NCBI RefSeq assembly: GCF_000818015.1
Contig: NZ_CP007511.1
Location: 2,552,501 to 2,616,500, forward strand
Reading direction: 5' to 3'
Length of the DNA: 64,000 nucleotides
Source: Stutzerimonas balearica DSM 6083
GTDB lineage: Bacteria > Pseudomonadota > Gammaproteobacteria > Pseudomonadales > Pseudomonadaceae
The number at the start of each line of letters is the position of its first letter. Within the stretch, counting starts at the first letter, position 1. A program made the position numbers and the translations under genes. The notes under the pieces were generated by a model that did not search any database, was not told the DNA's origin, and saw only the letters and a list, made by a program, of their open reading frames with translations. Shown here piece after piece: positions 46,742 through 57,742 of the stretch.

Positions 46742-48415
46742 TCAACGCCGCGGCGGTTGCCGCACCGGCGCATTGCCTGCCACGTAGTACTTCGCCGTGC
46801 TGCGCGGCAGCGGCTCATGACCACGAATCCGATCGGCGATCTTCTCGGCGATCATGATGGTGGTCGCGTTGAGGTTGCCGGTGATGATCTGCGGCATGAT
46901 CGAGGCATCCACCACGCGCAACCCTTCCAGCCCATGCACCCGGCCCTGGCCGTCGACCACGGCCATGTCGTCGCTGCCCATCTTGCAGGAGCAGGACGGG
47001 TGATAGGCCGTCTCGGCGTGCTCGCGGACGAAGGCGTCCAGCTCGGCATCGCTCTGCGCATCGATACCCGGGCTCAGCTCGCGACCGCGGTAAGGGTCGA
47101 GCGCCGGCTGGGCGATGATCTCGCGAGTGATGCGGATGGCATCGCGGAATTCCCGCCAGTCCTGCTCGTGGGCCATGTAGTTGAACAGGATGCTCGGGTC
47201 CTCGGCCGGGTCGGTCGAGCGGATCTCGATACGCCCGCGGCTGGGCGAGCGCATCGAGCCGACGTGGGCCTGGAAACTGTGACCGTCATGGGCGTTGCTG
47301 CCGTTGTAGCTGACCGCCACCGGCAGGAAGTGGAACTGTATGTTCGGCCATTCGAACTCGTCGCTGCTGCGGATGAAGCCGCCCGCCTCGAACTGGTTGC
47401 TGGCACCGATGCCGCTGCCGAGGAACAGCCATTCGGCGCCGATGGCCGGCTGATTCCACCACTTCAGCGCCGGATACAGCGAAACCGGCTTCAGGCACTC
47501 GAACTGCAGGTACATCTCCAGATGGTCCTGCAGGTTCTGGCCAACGCCGGGCAGCTCGTGGACAAGTTTCACGCCGACCCGGCGCAGCAGCTCGCCCGGC
47601 CCGACGCCCGAGCGCTGCAGGATCTGCGGCGAGGCGATCGCCCCGCCGCACAGCAGCACCTCGCGACGCGCCCGCACGATGTACGGGGCCTTGCGATCGC
47701 GCAGGTAGCGCACGCCCACCGCGCGCTTGCCTTCGAACAGGACGCGATCAGTCACCGCGTGCGTTTCGATGGTCAGGTTCGGCCGCTCCCTGGCCTGATC
47801 CAGATAGCCGCGCGCCGTGCTGGCGCGCCGGCCCTGGGGCGTCACGGTACGGTCCATCGGGCCGAAGCCTTCCTGCTGATAGCCGTTGAGGTCGTCGGTA
47901 CGCGGATAGCCGGCCTGCACACCGGCTTCGACCATGGCGTGGAACAGCTCGTTGTTGTCGGCCTTCGGCGTGGTCACGCTGACCGGGCCGACAGCGCCGT
48001 GGTAGTCGTTGGGGCCGATGTCGCGCGATTCGGCCTTGCGGAAGTACGGCAGGCAGTCGAGGTAGGTCCAGTCCTCCAGGCCGGGGATCTTGGCCCAGTT
48101 GTCGTAGTCCAGCGCGTTGCCGCGGATGTAGCACATGCCGTTGATCAGCGAGGAACCACCCAGGCCCTTGCCGCGGCCGCAGTCCATGCGACGGTTGTTC
48201 ATGTGCGGCTCGGGGTCGGTCTTGTAGGCCCAGTTGTAGCGCGTGCCCTGCAGCGGATAGGCGAGCGCGGCGGGCATCTGGGTGCGGAAGTCCAGCCGGT
48301 AGTCCGGGCCGCCGGCTTCCAGCAGCAGCACGCTGACGTCGGTGTCCTCGGTCAGGCGTGCGGCGAGCACGTTACCGGCCGAGCCGGCGCCGATGATGAT
48401 GTAGTCATATTCCAT
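46742..48415 (-). CDS. betA: Choline dehydrogenase BetA
   Basis: This 557-residue GMC-family flavoprotein oxidises choline to betaine aldehyde at the membrane. It has the FAD motif [14 protein letters not shown], the GMC signature [20 protein letters not shown], and the C-terminal catalytic His region [13 protein letters not shown] with the FAD-end [15 protein letters not shown]. The start at 48415 has GGGAGG upstream. It is 14 bases after betB; together they make glycine betaine, an osmoprotectant. Confidence 0.96.
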   Translation of the reverse strand: MEYDYIIIGAGSAGNVLAARLTEDTDVSVLLLEAGGPDYRLDFRTQMPAALAYPLQGTRYNWAYKTDPEPHMNNRRMDCGRGKGLGGSSLINGMCYIRGNALDYDNWAKIPGLEDWTYLDCLPYFRKAESRDIGPNDYHGAVGPVSVTTPKADNNELFHAMVEAGVQAGYPRTDDLNGYQQEGFGPMDRTVTPQGRRASTARGYLDQARERPNLTIETHAVTDRVLFEGKRAVGVRYLRDRKAPYIVRARREVLLCGGAIASPQILQRSGVGPGELLRRVGVKLVHELPGVGQNLQDHLEMYLQFECLKPVSLYPALKWWNQPAIGAEWLFLGSGIGASNQFEAGGFIRSSDEFEWPNIQFHFLPVAVSYNGSNAHDGHSFQAHVGSMRSPSRGRIEIRSTDPAEDPSILFNYMAHEQDWREFRDAIRITREIIAQPALDPYRGRELSPGIDAQSDAELDAFVREHAETAYHPSCSCKMGSDDMAVVDGQGRVHGLEGLRVVDASIMPQIITGNLNATTIMIAEKIADRIRGHEPLPRSTAKYYVAGNAPVRQPPRR

Positions 48416-48429
48416 GCTTTCAACCTCCC

Positions 48430-49902
48430 TCAGAACACCGAGGCGAACTCGCCCAGCTCCACCTGTACCGATTTGACCCGCGTGTAGTGCGCCAGCGAGG
48501 CAATGCCATTTTCGCGACCGATGCCGGACTGCTTGTAGCCACCGACCGGCATCTGCGCCGGCGATTCGCCCCAGGTGTTGATCCAGCAGATGCCAGCCTC
48601 GAGGCGATGGATGATGCGGTGCGCCCGCGCCAGATCGGTGGTGACCACGCCGGCGGCGAGGCCATATTCGGTGTCGTTGGCGCGACGGATGACTTCGTCT
48701 TCGTCCTGATATTCGAGCAGGCTCAGCACCGGGCCGAAGATCTCTTCGCGCACGATGGTCATGTCGTCGCTGCAGTCGCTGAAGACGGTGGGTGCGACGA
48801 AGGCGCCCCTGGCGCACTCGCCCTCGGTCACCCGCTCACCGCCACAGAGCAGCCGCGCGCCAGCGGCCTTGCCCTGGGCGATGTAGTCGAGCACCTTGTT
48901 CATGTGCGCGAAGCTGACCAGTGGGCCGAAGTTGGTCCCTTCCTGCTGCGGATCACCCAGGCGAATGCGCTGCACGCGCTCCAGCAGCTTGGCCTCGAAG
49001 GCCGCTTTCAGGCCCGCGGGGACGAACACCCGGGTGCCGTTGGTGCACACCTGGCCGGAGCTGAAGAAGTTGGCCATGACCGCGATATCGGCCGCGCGAT
49101 CCAGATCGGCGTCCTCGCAGACGATCAGCGGCGACTTGCCGCCCAGTTCCATGGTCACGTCCTTCAGCGAAGAGCCTGCCGCGCTGGCCATGACCTTCTT
49201 GCCGGTGGCCACACCGCCGGTGAAGGACACCTTGGCGATGCGCGGGTGCTCGGTGATCAGCGCGCCGACGCCGGCGCCACTGCCGGTCAGCACGTTGAAC
49301 ACGCCATCGGGCAGCCCGGCCTCGCTGAAGATTTCTGCCAGCTTGAGCGCGCTCAAGGGCGTGACCTCACTGGGCTTGAAGATCATCGCGTTGCCCGCGG
49401 CCAGCGCCGGAGCAGCCTTCCACAGGGCGATCTGGATCGGATAGTTCCAGGCACCGATGCCGGCCACCACGCCCAGCGGTTCGCGCCGGGTATAGACGAA
49501 GCTGCTGTCGCGCAGCGGAATCTGCTCGCCCTCGATGGCCGGAGCCAGGCCCGCGTAGTACTCCAGCACGTCGGCGCCGGTGACGATGTCGACGCTGCGG
49601 GTTTCGCTCAGCGGCTTGCCGGTATCCAGGGTTTCCAGCAGCGCCAGCTCGTCGTTGCGCTCGCGCAAGAGATCGACCGCGCGCCGCATGATTCGCGCCC
49701 GCTCGATACCGGTCAGCGCCGCCCAGATGCGCTGGCCCTGCTCGGCGCTTTCAACCGCGCGCTCCAGATCGGCCGCGCCAGCCTCGGGCACTTCGGCCAG
49801 GACTTCGCCGTTGGCCGGGTTGATGCTCTGGAAGGTCTGGTTGCTGCTGGCGTCGACGTAGCCGCCATGGATATAGAGTTGCTGCCGTGGAAAACGGGCC
49901 AT
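48430..49902 (-). CDS. betB: Betaine aldehyde dehydrogenase BetB
   Basis: The 490-residue aldehyde dehydrogenase oxidises betaine aldehyde to glycine betaine. The catalytic Cys286 in [12 protein letters not shown] and Glu252 in MELGGKSP match the numbering of the well-studied P. aeruginosa enzyme. NAD-site [10 protein letters not shown] and the C-terminal [16 protein letters not shown] are present. It lies between betT and betA on one strand. Confidence 0.97.
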   Translation of the reverse strand: MARFPRQQLYIHGGYVDASSNQTFQSINPANGEVLAEVPEAGAADLERAVESAEQGQRIWAALTGIERARIMRRAVDLLRERNDELALLETLDTGKPLSETRSVDIVTGADVLEYYAGLAPAIEGEQIPLRDSSFVYTRREPLGVVAGIGAWNYPIQIALWKAAPALAAGNAMIFKPSEVTPLSALKLAEIFSEAGLPDGVFNVLTGSGAGVGALITEHPRIAKVSFTGGVATGKKVMASAAGSSLKDVTMELGGKSPLIVCEDADLDRAADIAVMANFFSSGQVCTNGTRVFVPAGLKAAFEAKLLERVQRIRLGDPQQEGTNFGPLVSFAHMNKVLDYIAQGKAAGARLLCGGERVTEGECARGAFVAPTVFSDCSDDMTIVREEIFGPVLSLLEYQDEDEVIRRANDTEYGLAAGVVTTDLARAHRIIHRLEAGICWINTWGESPAQMPVGGYKQSGIGRENGIASLAHYTRVKSVQVELGEFASVF

Positions 49903-49987
49903 GTTCTAGCTCCTGTGATCGAGGCGACAGCGGATCGACGCTGCCGCGACGTGAATGAACGTCCGGGGATCGCCCGAACGTGTGTGG

Positions 49988-52054
49988 TCAGGGCGTCGGT
50001 GTCGCGCCCGGGTTGGGCATGCCGCTTTCACCCCCACCGTTCTCGCGCTGCAGATGCAGGAAGTGCATGTGGTGTTCGTAGTGGTCGAGGACGTCCTCGA
50101 TCAGCTGGCGCCGCGAGTAGCCCATCAGGTCGTAACCCAGGCTGCCCTGACGCAGGTGCACCTCGAGCCGGTAGTAATCGGCCTTGCTGCTCTGGGTGCG
50201 CATGGCGAACGACGGCATGGTGCTGCGCACCGGCCAGATCTGATAGGTGAAATCCTGTTCGCTGCCCAGGTTGACGTTGAGGATCAGATGCTCGTTGCCC
50301 GGCTCGCCCTCGAGGATCTCCACCGGTACGCCCTTCTCGCCCAGCGCCTTCTTGATCTCTTCCATGGCCGGCCTGGCGACCTCCTTCAGATAGCGGCGAA
50401 TCTGCGACAGGCTGGGGAAGCTCATCGCCCGCGACAGCCGCTGGCTCCAGTTCATCTGGGTGTGCTCCAGGGTGGCGCGCCCGGACAGGTAGCCGGCGAG
50501 GCTCTTCTGGTAGCTGTCGGCCATCACACCTTCGACATGCAGCGCCTTGAACAGCCCCACCATCATGAACAGCAGGACGATGGAGAACGGCAGCCCCATG
50601 ATCACCACGGCGCCCTGCAGCGCGGTCAGGCCGCCGGCAATCAGCAGCGCCAGGGTGAGAATGCCGATGATCGCGGCCCAGAGGATGCGCATCCACACCG
50701 GCGCATCGCTGTTCACATCCTTGAGGATCGAAGTGAAGTTCGACAGCACCAGCGAACCGGAGTCGCCGGAGGTGACGAAGAAGACAATGGCCAGGATCGT
50801 CACCACGATGGTAGTGAGGCCCGACCACGGCAAGCTCTGCAGGAACAGATAGATCGACGAGCCCGGGTTGCTTACCGCCTGCTGGCCGAACTCCAGGGCG
50901 CCGCCCATGACCATCTCGATGGCGCTGTTACCCATGATCGACATCCAGGCCATCATGAACGCCAGCGGCAGCAGCAGCGTACCGACGACGAACTCGCGGA
51001 TGGTCCGCCCCCGGGAGATGCGTGCCAGGAACAGGCCGACGAAGGGGCCCCAGGCAATCCACCAGGCCCAGAAGAACACCGTCCAGGCGTTCAGCCAGTC
51101 GGTCGGCCGGCGGTAGGCGTAGGTGTCCAGCGACAGGCTGATGAAGTTGGAGAAGTAGTCGCCGACGTTCATCACCAGCGCGTTGAGCAGGAACACCGTA
51201 TCGCCGACCACCAGCACGAACAGCAGCAGCAGAACCGCCAACAGCATGTTGAATTCGGAAAGCCGGCGGATGCCGCGCTCGACGCCGGTGGCTGCCGACA
51301 CAGCCGAGAAAGCCACGATGAGCACCACCAGCACCGCCTGGGTGAGGGTGCCATCCGGGATGCCGAAGATGTAGTTCAGGCCGAAGTTGAGCTGGATGAT
51401 GCCGATGCCCAGGCTCGTGGCGATGCCGAACACGGTGCCGAGCACGGCCGCCGAGTCGACGGTGTGACCGATCGGCCCATGGATGCGCTTGCCGAAGATC
51501 GGATACAGCGCCGAGCGGATCGACAACGGCAGGCCCTGGCGAAAGCTGAAATACGCCAGCGACATCCCGACCAGCGTATAGACGCCCCAACCGGACAGCC
51601 CCCAGTGCAGGAAGGTCAGTTCCAGCGCGTGGCGTGCGGCCTGGGTCGTGCCGCCCTCACCTACCGGCGGCTCGAGAAACTGGGTGATGGGTTCGGCAAT
51701 GCAGAAGAACAACAGGTCGATGCCGATGCCGGCGGAGAACAGCATCGCCGCCCAGGTCAGGACATTGAATTCGGGCTTGGAATGATCGGGGCCGAGGCGA
51801 ATCTTGCCGTAGCGACTGGATGCGACCAGCACGACGAACACCAGGTAGAGCAATACGGCGAGAAAGTAGAACCAGCCGAAGGTGTCGGAAATCCAGCCGA
51901 GTACCGTGTTGATGACCGCCAGCGAGCGGTCGGTGAAGAACATCGTCCACACGGCGAACACGACGATCGCAATGGCGGAACCGTAGAAGACCACGGGGTT
52001 GATCCGGTCGCGTGGCGCGTCGGAATCATGGGGCGACAGCTCAGCCTCGTTCAT
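49988..52054 (-). CDS. betT: BCCT-family choline transporter BetT
   Basis: The 688-residue transporter has about 12 membrane segments, the BCCT glycine-rich motif MLFSAGIGIDLLFFCIAEPI, the aromatic motif WTVFFWAWWIAWGPFVGLFL, and a long cytoplasmic tail of about 180 residues, the type linked to osmotic regulation of BetT. It imports choline for BetBA. The ATG at 52054 has AGGAG upstream. It is the first gene of a betT-betB-betA unit; betI, which usually accompanies betBA, is not present. Confidence 0.94.
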   Translation of the reverse strand: MNEAELSPHDSDAPRDRINPVVFYGSAIAIVVFAVWTMFFTDRSLAVINTVLGWISDTFGWFYFLAVLLYLVFVVLVASSRYGKIRLGPDHSKPEFNVLTWAAMLFSAGIGIDLLFFCIAEPITQFLEPPVGEGGTTQAARHALELTFLHWGLSGWGVYTLVGMSLAYFSFRQGLPLSIRSALYPIFGKRIHGPIGHTVDSAAVLGTVFGIATSLGIGIIQLNFGLNYIFGIPDGTLTQAVLVVLIVAFSAVSAATGVERGIRRLSEFNMLLAVLLLLFVLVVGDTVFLLNALVMNVGDYFSNFISLSLDTYAYRRPTDWLNAWTVFFWAWWIAWGPFVGLFLARISRGRTIREFVVGTLLLPLAFMMAWMSIMGNSAIEMVMGGALEFGQQAVSNPGSSIYLFLQSLPWSGLTTIVVTILAIVFFVTSGDSGSLVLSNFTSILKDVNSDAPVWMRILWAAIIGILTLALLIAGGLTALQGAVVIMGLPFSIVLLFMMVGLFKALHVEGVMADSYQKSLAGYLSGRATLEHTQMNWSQRLSRAMSFPSLSQIRRYLKEVARPAMEEIKKALGEKGVPVEILEGEPGNEHLILNVNLGSEQDFTYQIWPVRSTMPSFAMRTQSSKADYYRLEVHLRQGSLGYDLMGYSRRQLIEDVLDHYEHHMHFLHLQRENGGGESGMPNPGATPTP

Positions 52055-52470
52055 AAGTTCTATCTCCTGAACTTGTTCTGGCTTTATGACATCGCTAGGC
52101 GACGAATTGCGGCAGGTCGAGAGCGGTTCGCAGGGGAACGCAGCGACCCGATGGCGGGAAGGGCCTGCAGACGACTGTGCTGATGACAGCCAGGCCCCGG
52201 TCGGCAGATCATACCGACGTTCAATTAAGAGGTTATTTGCTCCAATAAACTCGAATTGGGCGCGCATCCTACACGATTAACGTCAATTTCGCCAATTTGC
52301 GCCCTTCCACCGCCAAACGTGACCACCTGCCGCGCCACCTTTGCTAAGACGCAACGGCCCCGGTGATGCGGCCTTGGCGCACATCGCCGTGCGTTTTCAG
52401 CGGCGCCGGCGCTGGCTATGATCGGCAACCCCGCCAGCCAGGCGCTGCCTTTTCATGGAGAGAAGCATTC
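52055..52470. other. betT-trpB-like intergenic region
   Basis: This 416-base divergent gap contains no convincing gene. The part near 52205-52300 is AT-rich and carries a promoter-like TATGAT for betT and a BetI-type half-site (see 52208-52228). The rest is GC-rich and featureless to me, apart from GGAGAGAAG just before the trpB-like start. Confidence 0.6.
52208..52228 (-). promoter_or_regulatory. betT promoter with a BetI-like operator half-site
   Basis: On the minus strand TTAATTGAACGT (52217-52228) resembles the half-site of known BetI operators (ATTGAACGTYCAAT type) and lies immediately upstream of TATGAT (52208-52213), a good -10 box. A repressor bound there would block the promoter. 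The -35 box is weak. BetI itself is not encoded nearby. Confidence 0.45.
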
Positions 52471-53679
52471 ATGTCGTCCGAACCTGTTTTTGCCTCGATG
52501 CCCGATGCCAACGGTTACTTCGGCCCCTATGGCGGGCAGCTGGTGCCGCCGCACCTGAAGCAGGCGATGGACGACATCAACCTCGCCTATGAGGAAATCC
52601 GCCAGCGCGAGGATTTCCAGGCGGAACTGGCAAGCCTGTTCGCCGATTACGTGGGCCGGCCAAGCCCGATCTTCCACGCCAGGCGGCTATCGGAAAAACT
52701 CGGCGGTGCGCAGATCCACCTCAAGCGTGAAGACCTCAATCACACCGGTGCGCACAAGATCAACCACTGCCTGGGCGAGGCGCTGCTGGCCAAGTTCATG
52801 GGCAAGAAGAAGGTCATCGCCGAGACCGGCGCCGGGCAGCACGGTGTCGCCCTCGCCACTGCCTGCGCGCTGGTGGGCATCCCCTGCGAGATCCACATGG
52901 GCCAGGTGGATATCGAGAAAGAACACCCCAACGTCACCAAGATGAAGATCCTCGGCTGCAAGCTGGTGCCGGTCACCAGGGGCGCCGCGACGCTCAAGGA
53001 AGCGGTAGACAGCGCCTTCGAGGAATACCTCAAGGACCCACAGAGCTTCATCTATGCCATCGGTTCGGTCGTCGGGCCGCATCCGTTCCCGAAAATGGTC
53101 CGCGACTTCCAGTCGATCATCGGCCGCGAGGCCCGCGAACAGTTTCTCGCCCGGCATGGGCGGCTGCCCGACCATGTCGCTGCCTGCGTCGGCGGCGGCT
53201 CGAACGCCATGGGCATCTTCAGCGCCTTCCTCAATGACGGCGCAGTCCGGCTGGTCGGCATCGAGCCGGCCGGCGAAGGCGTTGACCGGCCCGGCCGCCA
53301 TGCGGCGACCCTGTCGCAGGGCAAGCCGGGCGAACTCCACGGCATGGCGTGCTACGTACTGGAGGATGCCGAAGGCAACCCGGCCGCCGTGTACTCCATC
53401 GCCTCCGGGCTCGACTACCCCGGGGTCGGCCCGCAGCACAGTTACCTGAAGGATATCGGCCGGGTGGATTACCAGTCGGTCACCGATCAGGAATGCCTCG
53501 AGGCCTTCATGACCCTGTCGCGCACCGAGGGCATCATTCCGGCGCTGGAAAGCGCCCATGCGGTGGCCTGGGCCATGCGTGCCGCACCAGCGCTGGGCCG
53601 TGAGCAACATATCCTGGTAAATCTGTCCGGCCGTGGCGACAAGGACGCCGACTACGTCGCCCGCTTGCTCGGCCTCTGA
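52471..53679 (+). CDS. trpB: Tryptophan synthase beta-chain paralogue
   Basis: The 402-residue PLP enzyme matches TrpB along its length: PLP Lys96 in NHTGAHKIN, catalytic-type Glu118 in [11 protein letters not shown], the phosphate cup VGGGSNAMG and the Ser near the pyridine in [11 protein letters not shown]. It condenses indole with serine or a related reaction. Unlike the normal Pseudomonas trpB there is no trpA or trpI beside it, and several helices ([15 protein letters not shown] type region, VDIEKEHPN) differ from standard TrpB. It is probably a second, stand-alone copy. Confidence 0.88.
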   Translation: MSSEPVFASMPDANGYFGPYGGQLVPPHLKQAMDDINLAYEEIRQREDFQAELASLFADYVGRPSPIFHARRLSEKLGGAQIHLKREDLNHTGAHKINHCLGEALLAKFMGKKKVIAETGAGQHGVALATACALVGIPCEIHMGQVDIEKEHPNVTKMKILGCKLVPVTRGAATLKEAVDSAFEEYLKDPQSFIYAIGSVVGPHPFPKMVRDFQSIIGREAREQFLARHGRLPDHVAACVGGGSNAMGIFSAFLNDGAVRLVGIEPAGEGVDRPGRHAATLSQGKPGELHGMACYVLEDAEGNPAAVYSIASGLDYPGVGPQHSYLKDIGRVDYQSVTDQECLEAFMTLSRTEGIIPALESAHAVAWAMRAAPALGREQHILVNLSGRGDKDADYVARLLGL

Positions 53680-53780
53680 CGGTTCGGCCCGGCAACCGGG
53701 CGCTCCCCGCCCGCGCCGCTGAGCAACGCGAGCGCGGGCGGCGTATCATCGCGCTCCCCTGCCCTCTGCCGGTCACCCGT

Positions 53781-54473
53781 ATGCCTCACAGTGTCAGCCC
53801 CGTCGGCATCCTGCACTCCTGCTTCAAGGAGAAATTCGCCATCCCGCGCCAGCCCAGCCTGGCGCCGGCGGCGCGCGGCGTGCTCGAGCTGATGCCACCC
53901 TACGATTGCGCCGAGGCGGTCGCCGGGCTGGAACAGGTCAGCCACGTCTGGCTGCTTTTTCTCTTTCACCAGGCCCTGGAAAGCAAACCACGCCTGCGTG
54001 TACGCCCGCCCCGACTGGGCGGCAACCGCCTGCTGGGCGTGTTCGCGACTCGCTCCACACATCGGCCGAACGGCATTGGTCAGTCGGTCGTACGGCTCGA
54101 CAGGGTCGAGCCCGGCCGCCTCTTCGTCTCCGGTATCGACCTGCTGGACGGCACGCCGGTGCTCGACATCAAGCCTTACGTGCCCTATGCCGATGCGCTG
54201 CCCGAGGCGCGCAACGACATCGCCGATGCCGCCCCCGAGCCGATCAGGGTGCGGTGGCTACCCGCTGCGCTGCAGCAGGCACAGGCCCACGCCGAGCGCC
54301 TCGGCGAGCCCCTGGTGCAGTTGATCGAACAGTGCCTGGCGCAGGACCCGCGGCCGGCCTACCAGCAGCCGCGGCCGGAGCGCCGCTACGGCACTCGGCT
54401 GTGGGACGTGCAGGTACGCTGGCATTACCCCGAGCCCGACACGATTTGCGTGCTCGAGGTCGTACCCGCCTGA
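53781..54473 (+). CDS. trmO: tRNA (t6A37) methyltransferase TrmO
   Basis: The 230-residue UPF0066/TsaA protein methylates N6 of threonylcarbamoyladenosine-37 in some threonine tRNAs. Family marks are the N-terminal beta-barrel start VGILHSCFKEKFAIPRQPSL, the SAM-site region GVFATRSTHRPNGIGQSVV and LLDGTPVLDIKPYVPYAD. The length equals that of E. coli YaeB. It is transcribed alone and converges with the acylase gene six bases further on. Confidence 0.94.
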   Translation: MPHSVSPVGILHSCFKEKFAIPRQPSLAPAARGVLELMPPYDCAEAVAGLEQVSHVWLLFLFHQALESKPRLRVRPPRLGGNRLLGVFATRSTHRPNGIGQSVVRLDRVEPGRLFVSGIDLLDGTPVLDIKPYVPYADALPEARNDIADAAPEPIRVRWLPAALQQAQAHAERLGEPLVQLIEQCLAQDPRPAYQQPRPERRYGTRLWDVQVRWHYPEPDTICVLEVVPA

Positions 54474-54479
54474 CGCGGC

Positions 54480-57014
54480 TCAGCGAGCCGGGGTCAGCAG
54501 CAGGCGCTGCGTGCCGTACACCTTGTCCAGATTGGCAGGCTTCAGCGGAAAGCTCTGATACGCCCCCTTTAGCCAGGCGTCGATGCCATCGGCATAGTGT
54601 TCACTGGCCGGGTTGCCGGACTGTCCGGAGCTGTTCAGCCCGATCATCGGTTCGTCGCGCCCGAAATCGACGATGATGCGCATTGCCGGAATCAGCCAGG
54701 TGTCGAAATCCGCGCCCCAGTGGTAAGCCGATACGTTGAGCGTGGAGTGATCGCCGCCGGCCGGGTAAGGCCCGCGATTGAGGTAGCCGTCCAGCGCTTC
54801 GATGGCGCGGCGCTGACCGGCCGGCATATGAGGCGCCAGCTGGGTGGCTCCGCTGACCCACTCGTAGCGATGCAGCTTACCCCACTGCCAGGCCTGACGA
54901 TCGGGGCCGAGGCGGGTTTCCAGCGAGCTCACCGCCGCTGCCAGGCTGCGCGCAATGATGGTGGGCTTGTCCTCGACGGTGGCGGTGCGCTGGTCGTCCC
55001 AGAACGGGCTGTCGTCGCGGCCGAGCAAGTGATCGGCCTGCGCCGAGTAGGACAAGGTGGAGGCCTGAATCAGCGCCTGCCAGGCCGGTCGGTCTTCCGG
55101 GCCGAGCTCATCGAGGAAGATCTGCCGCGCGCTCTCCTGCAGGAAAGCGCCATAGAGTGCCGCGTCCGCCGAGTCGGCGGCCAGCTCGCCATCGAACGCC
55201 AGCAGACGGCGCAATGCTTCTTCGGCGCGCACCCGCTGCTCGGCTGGCAACGCTGCGACAGCCGCCTTCAGCGGCTGCGCCATGCCCGGCCCCTGCAACA
55301 TCGTCTGGAGCTTGGCGGCGAACGGCGTGCGCTGATCGTATTGCATGGCCATCATGCTGCGCGTGTCATGCCGGCCGCTGCCGGCGAGCTCGGCCAGCCG
55401 CTCGTAGCGTTCTGGGTAATACCAGGAACTCGACAGCTGCATGCCATAGCCGCGAGGCACGGTACGGTGGTTCGCGGTGCCCAGCCAGCCTTGGGCCGGG
55501 TCCTGGTCGTAGGGATGCAGCATCGAATCGGCGAAACCATCCCAGTCATAGCGCCCGTCCCAGCCGGGCGACGGCACCAGGCCCAGCCCCTCACGACGGT
55601 TCGGGTAACGCCCGGTGACCTGCCAGCCAATACTGCGTTCGTCGGCGAACAGCATGTTCAACGGCATGGCACCGATGCGCCCGCTGGCCTCGAAAGCCTG
55701 CTCGACGGAGCCGGCGCGGGACAGGTCGAAGAACGCATCGAGCGATCGATCGGCCTCGCGCAGCGTGCTCTTCAGTGCCAGGCCGTAGCCGCTCTTGAGT
55801 TCCAGCGGTTGCAGCGAGTGCTTGCGCGGGCCCAGCACAGTGTTCAGCAGGGGGCCGTTACGCGTCTCGTAGAGGGTTTCGCGAACAGGCCGCGCGCCCT
55901 TGATGAAGTAGGTTTCGTGGCGCACCTGGGCCGGCACCCAGCGCCCGTCGGCCAGGTACAGCATGCGGTCGCCATCTCGGCGGACCTTTTCGAGAAACAG
56001 GTCCTGATTGTCGCCCATGACCATCGTCATGCCCCAGGCGAGCTTGCCATTGAAGCCGGCGACCACGGCCGGCACCCCGGCGACCGTTACGCCGGCAGCC
56101 TGGAACTTCGGCGAACGAATTTGCATGAAATTCCAGTACGAGGGCATCGACAACGGCAAGTGCGTGTCGTTGGCGAACAAGGGTTTGCCGCTGCGGCTGC
56201 GGCTCGCCGCGACGGCCCAGTTGTTCGAGGCGGCAACGCCTAGCATGTTGAAAGCGGCAACGCGACGGGTCGTCTCGGCGACGCTGTCCAGCCCCGGAAT
56301 CTGCCCGCCGAGCGAAAGCCCGTCCAGCTTGGCGGCTTCATCGAACGGCAGCGGTTCGTCGGGGTAGGTCGGCAGCAGCCAGGCCAGCTTGTCGCTGCCC
56401 ACCTGCTGGGCCAGCGCCAGTGCGGCGATCTCTTCCTGCAGGTTCACCGAAAGGCCGAAATTGAGCAGGCAGAAGATCAGTACGGAGTCTTCCGGCTTCC
56501 AGTACTCGGGTCGATAGCCCGACTCGGCGAGCTCCATCGGCAGCCGGTCGCGATAGCGATACAGATAGGCGTTCACGCCGCGCGCGTAGACCTCGAAGAT
56601 CTTCTTCATGCGCGGCGATGCTTCGCGGTAGAAGAGTTCGGCGCTCTGGCGCAGATTCACCGCACGCATGAAGCGGTCGATGTCCAGCACCCCGGGGCCG
56701 ACCATTTCAGCCAGCCGCCCCTGGGCCGTCAGGCGCAGGCTGATCATCTGCCCGAGCCGGTCGCTGGCATGCACGTAGCCCATGGCAAAGATCGCATCGT
56801 GCAATGACTGACTTTCGATCAGCGGCATGCCCAGTGCATTGCGCCGCACACTGACACTGCCTGCCAGCCCCTTCAGCGGCTGGACACCGTGCGCCGGTGC
56901 GACACTGTCGGCGTAACGGCTATCCAGATAGGCCTGACACCCGGCCAGGCCGAACAACCCAAGCGCTGCGCCAATGGCAATGCGAGACAAGGAGACAGGC
57001 AAACGCGTCGACAT
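54480..57014 (-). CDS. quiP: Penicillin/acyl-homoserine lactone acylase, QuiP-like lipoprotein
   Basis: The 844-residue Ntn-hydrolase precursor contains the autoprocessing nucleophile Ser263 in [11 protein letters not shown], giving an alpha chain before it and a beta chain after it. The N-terminus ends LFGLAGC with Cys26, a lipoprotein signal, so the alpha chain would be membrane-anchored. Length and layout fit QuiP of P. aeruginosa (847 residues), which degrades long-chain AHL signals; other amide substrates are possible. It is the last gene of a four-gene minus-strand run. Confidence 0.85.
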   Translation of the reverse strand: MSTRLPVSLSRIAIGAALGLFGLAGCQAYLDSRYADSVAPAHGVQPLKGLAGSVSVRRNALGMPLIESQSLHDAIFAMGYVHASDRLGQMISLRLTAQGRLAEMVGPGVLDIDRFMRAVNLRQSAELFYREASPRMKKIFEVYARGVNAYLYRYRDRLPMELAESGYRPEYWKPEDSVLIFCLLNFGLSVNLQEEIAALALAQQVGSDKLAWLLPTYPDEPLPFDEAAKLDGLSLGGQIPGLDSVAETTRRVAAFNMLGVAASNNWAVAASRSRSGKPLFANDTHLPLSMPSYWNFMQIRSPKFQAAGVTVAGVPAVVAGFNGKLAWGMTMVMGDNQDLFLEKVRRDGDRMLYLADGRWVPAQVRHETYFIKGARPVRETLYETRNGPLLNTVLGPRKHSLQPLELKSGYGLALKSTLREADRSLDAFFDLSRAGSVEQAFEASGRIGAMPLNMLFADERSIGWQVTGRYPNRREGLGLVPSPGWDGRYDWDGFADSMLHPYDQDPAQGWLGTANHRTVPRGYGMQLSSSWYYPERYERLAELAGSGRHDTRSMMAMQYDQRTPFAAKLQTMLQGPGMAQPLKAAVAALPAEQRVRAEEALRRLLAFDGELAADSADAALYGAFLQESARQIFLDELGPEDRPAWQALIQASTLSYSAQADHLLGRDDSPFWDDQRTATVEDKPTIIARSLAAAVSSLETRLGPDRQAWQWGKLHRYEWVSGATQLAPHMPAGQRRAIEALDGYLNRGPYPAGGDHSTLNVSAYHWGADFDTWLIPAMRIIVDFGRDEPMIGLNSSGQSGNPASEHYADGIDAWLKGAYQSFPLKPANLDKVYGTQRLLLTPAR

Positions 57015-57075
57015 GGATAACTCCTCGCGGGGCGAGCCGACAGACAGGTGGTAGACAGTTAGGGAGCTTTGCTGA

Positions 57076-57540
57076 TCAGGCCGCTCGGCCGGATGCTGGC
57101 AGCGCTTCGTCGAGCAGCCAGCGTGCACAGCGCCGAGCCTCGGCCTTGTGCTTGAGTTCCAGCGCACTGAAGGTCGCCTCGTAGCGACGTCGCTCACTGC
57201 GCTCCAGCGCTTTCCAGGCGCCGTGGGTCGGCACCTGCTCGGTCGCCTCGTAGAGCTGATGGAACACCTGGCAGCGAGGGTCTTGCCCCAGAACAGGATC
57301 GTAGTGATCGAGCAGAACCTTGATGCGAATCGCACCTTCGATCAGTGGCAGCTGCTCGTCGAGCAGGCTGCCAGCCAGGATCCGCAAATCCTCAGCCAGC
57401 GCAATCTGCCGCTTGGTCTGCTGCGCCTGCTGTTCGCGTTCAACGCGCCAGACGCGGCGCCAGAGATACAAGGCATAACCGCCCAGCGCGGCAATCACCA
57501 ACGCACCCAGACTCAGCAGCACGAGCACGACGGGCGACAT
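57076..57540 (-). CDS. DUF2489-type membrane-anchored protein
   Basis: The 154-residue protein has an N-terminal membrane segment ([20 protein letters not shown]) and a helical cytoplasmic domain with [20 protein letters not shown] and a C-terminal [14 protein letters not shown] recognise the DUF2489 pattern found in pseudomonads; no function is known. It starts seven bases after the SEC-C gene and ends 61 bases before the acylase start. Confidence 0.75.
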   Translation of the reverse strand: MSPVVLVLLSLGALVIAALGGYALYLWRRVWRVEREQQAQQTKRQIALAEDLRILAGSLLDEQLPLIEGAIRIKVLLDHYDPVLGQDPRCQVFHQLYEATEQVPTHGAWKALERSERRRYEATFSALELKHKAEARRCARWLLDEALPASGRAA

Positions 57541-57547
57541 GGGACAA

Positions 57548-57733
57548 TCAGGCCCCGTGACACTTCTTGAATTTCTTCTGGCTGCCGCATGGGCATGGGT
57601 CGTTGCGACCGACGTCCTTCAGCGGGTTGCGAACCGGCTCCGACGCATGATTGCAGTGCGGACCATGGACATGGTGATGATGCTCGTGGTCGTGATTGCA
57701 GTCGGGGCCGTGTACGTGAGGTTCTTGAGTCAT
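57548..57733 (-). CDS. SEC-C metal-binding motif protein
   Basis: The 61-residue protein has a His-rich N-terminus ([20 protein letters not shown]) with HGPxCNH repeats, and ends with the SEC-C zinc motif [19 protein letters not shown]. It resembles the zinc tail of SecA and YchJ-like proteins, so a zinc-dependent binding or ribosome/SecB-related role is possible. It lies between the LEA-type gene and the DUF2489 gene. Confidence 0.85.
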   Translation of the reverse strand: MTQEPHVHGPDCNHDHEHHHHVHGPHCNHASEPVRNPLKDVGRNDPCPCGSQKKFKKCHGA

Positions 57734-57742
57734 GTTGCTGCG

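Noticed and set aside
49955..52183. Long plus-strand open frame opposite betT
   Set aside because: Its composition (Gln-, His- and Arg-rich) is typical for antisense frames in GC-rich DNA, and BetT on the other strand is certain.
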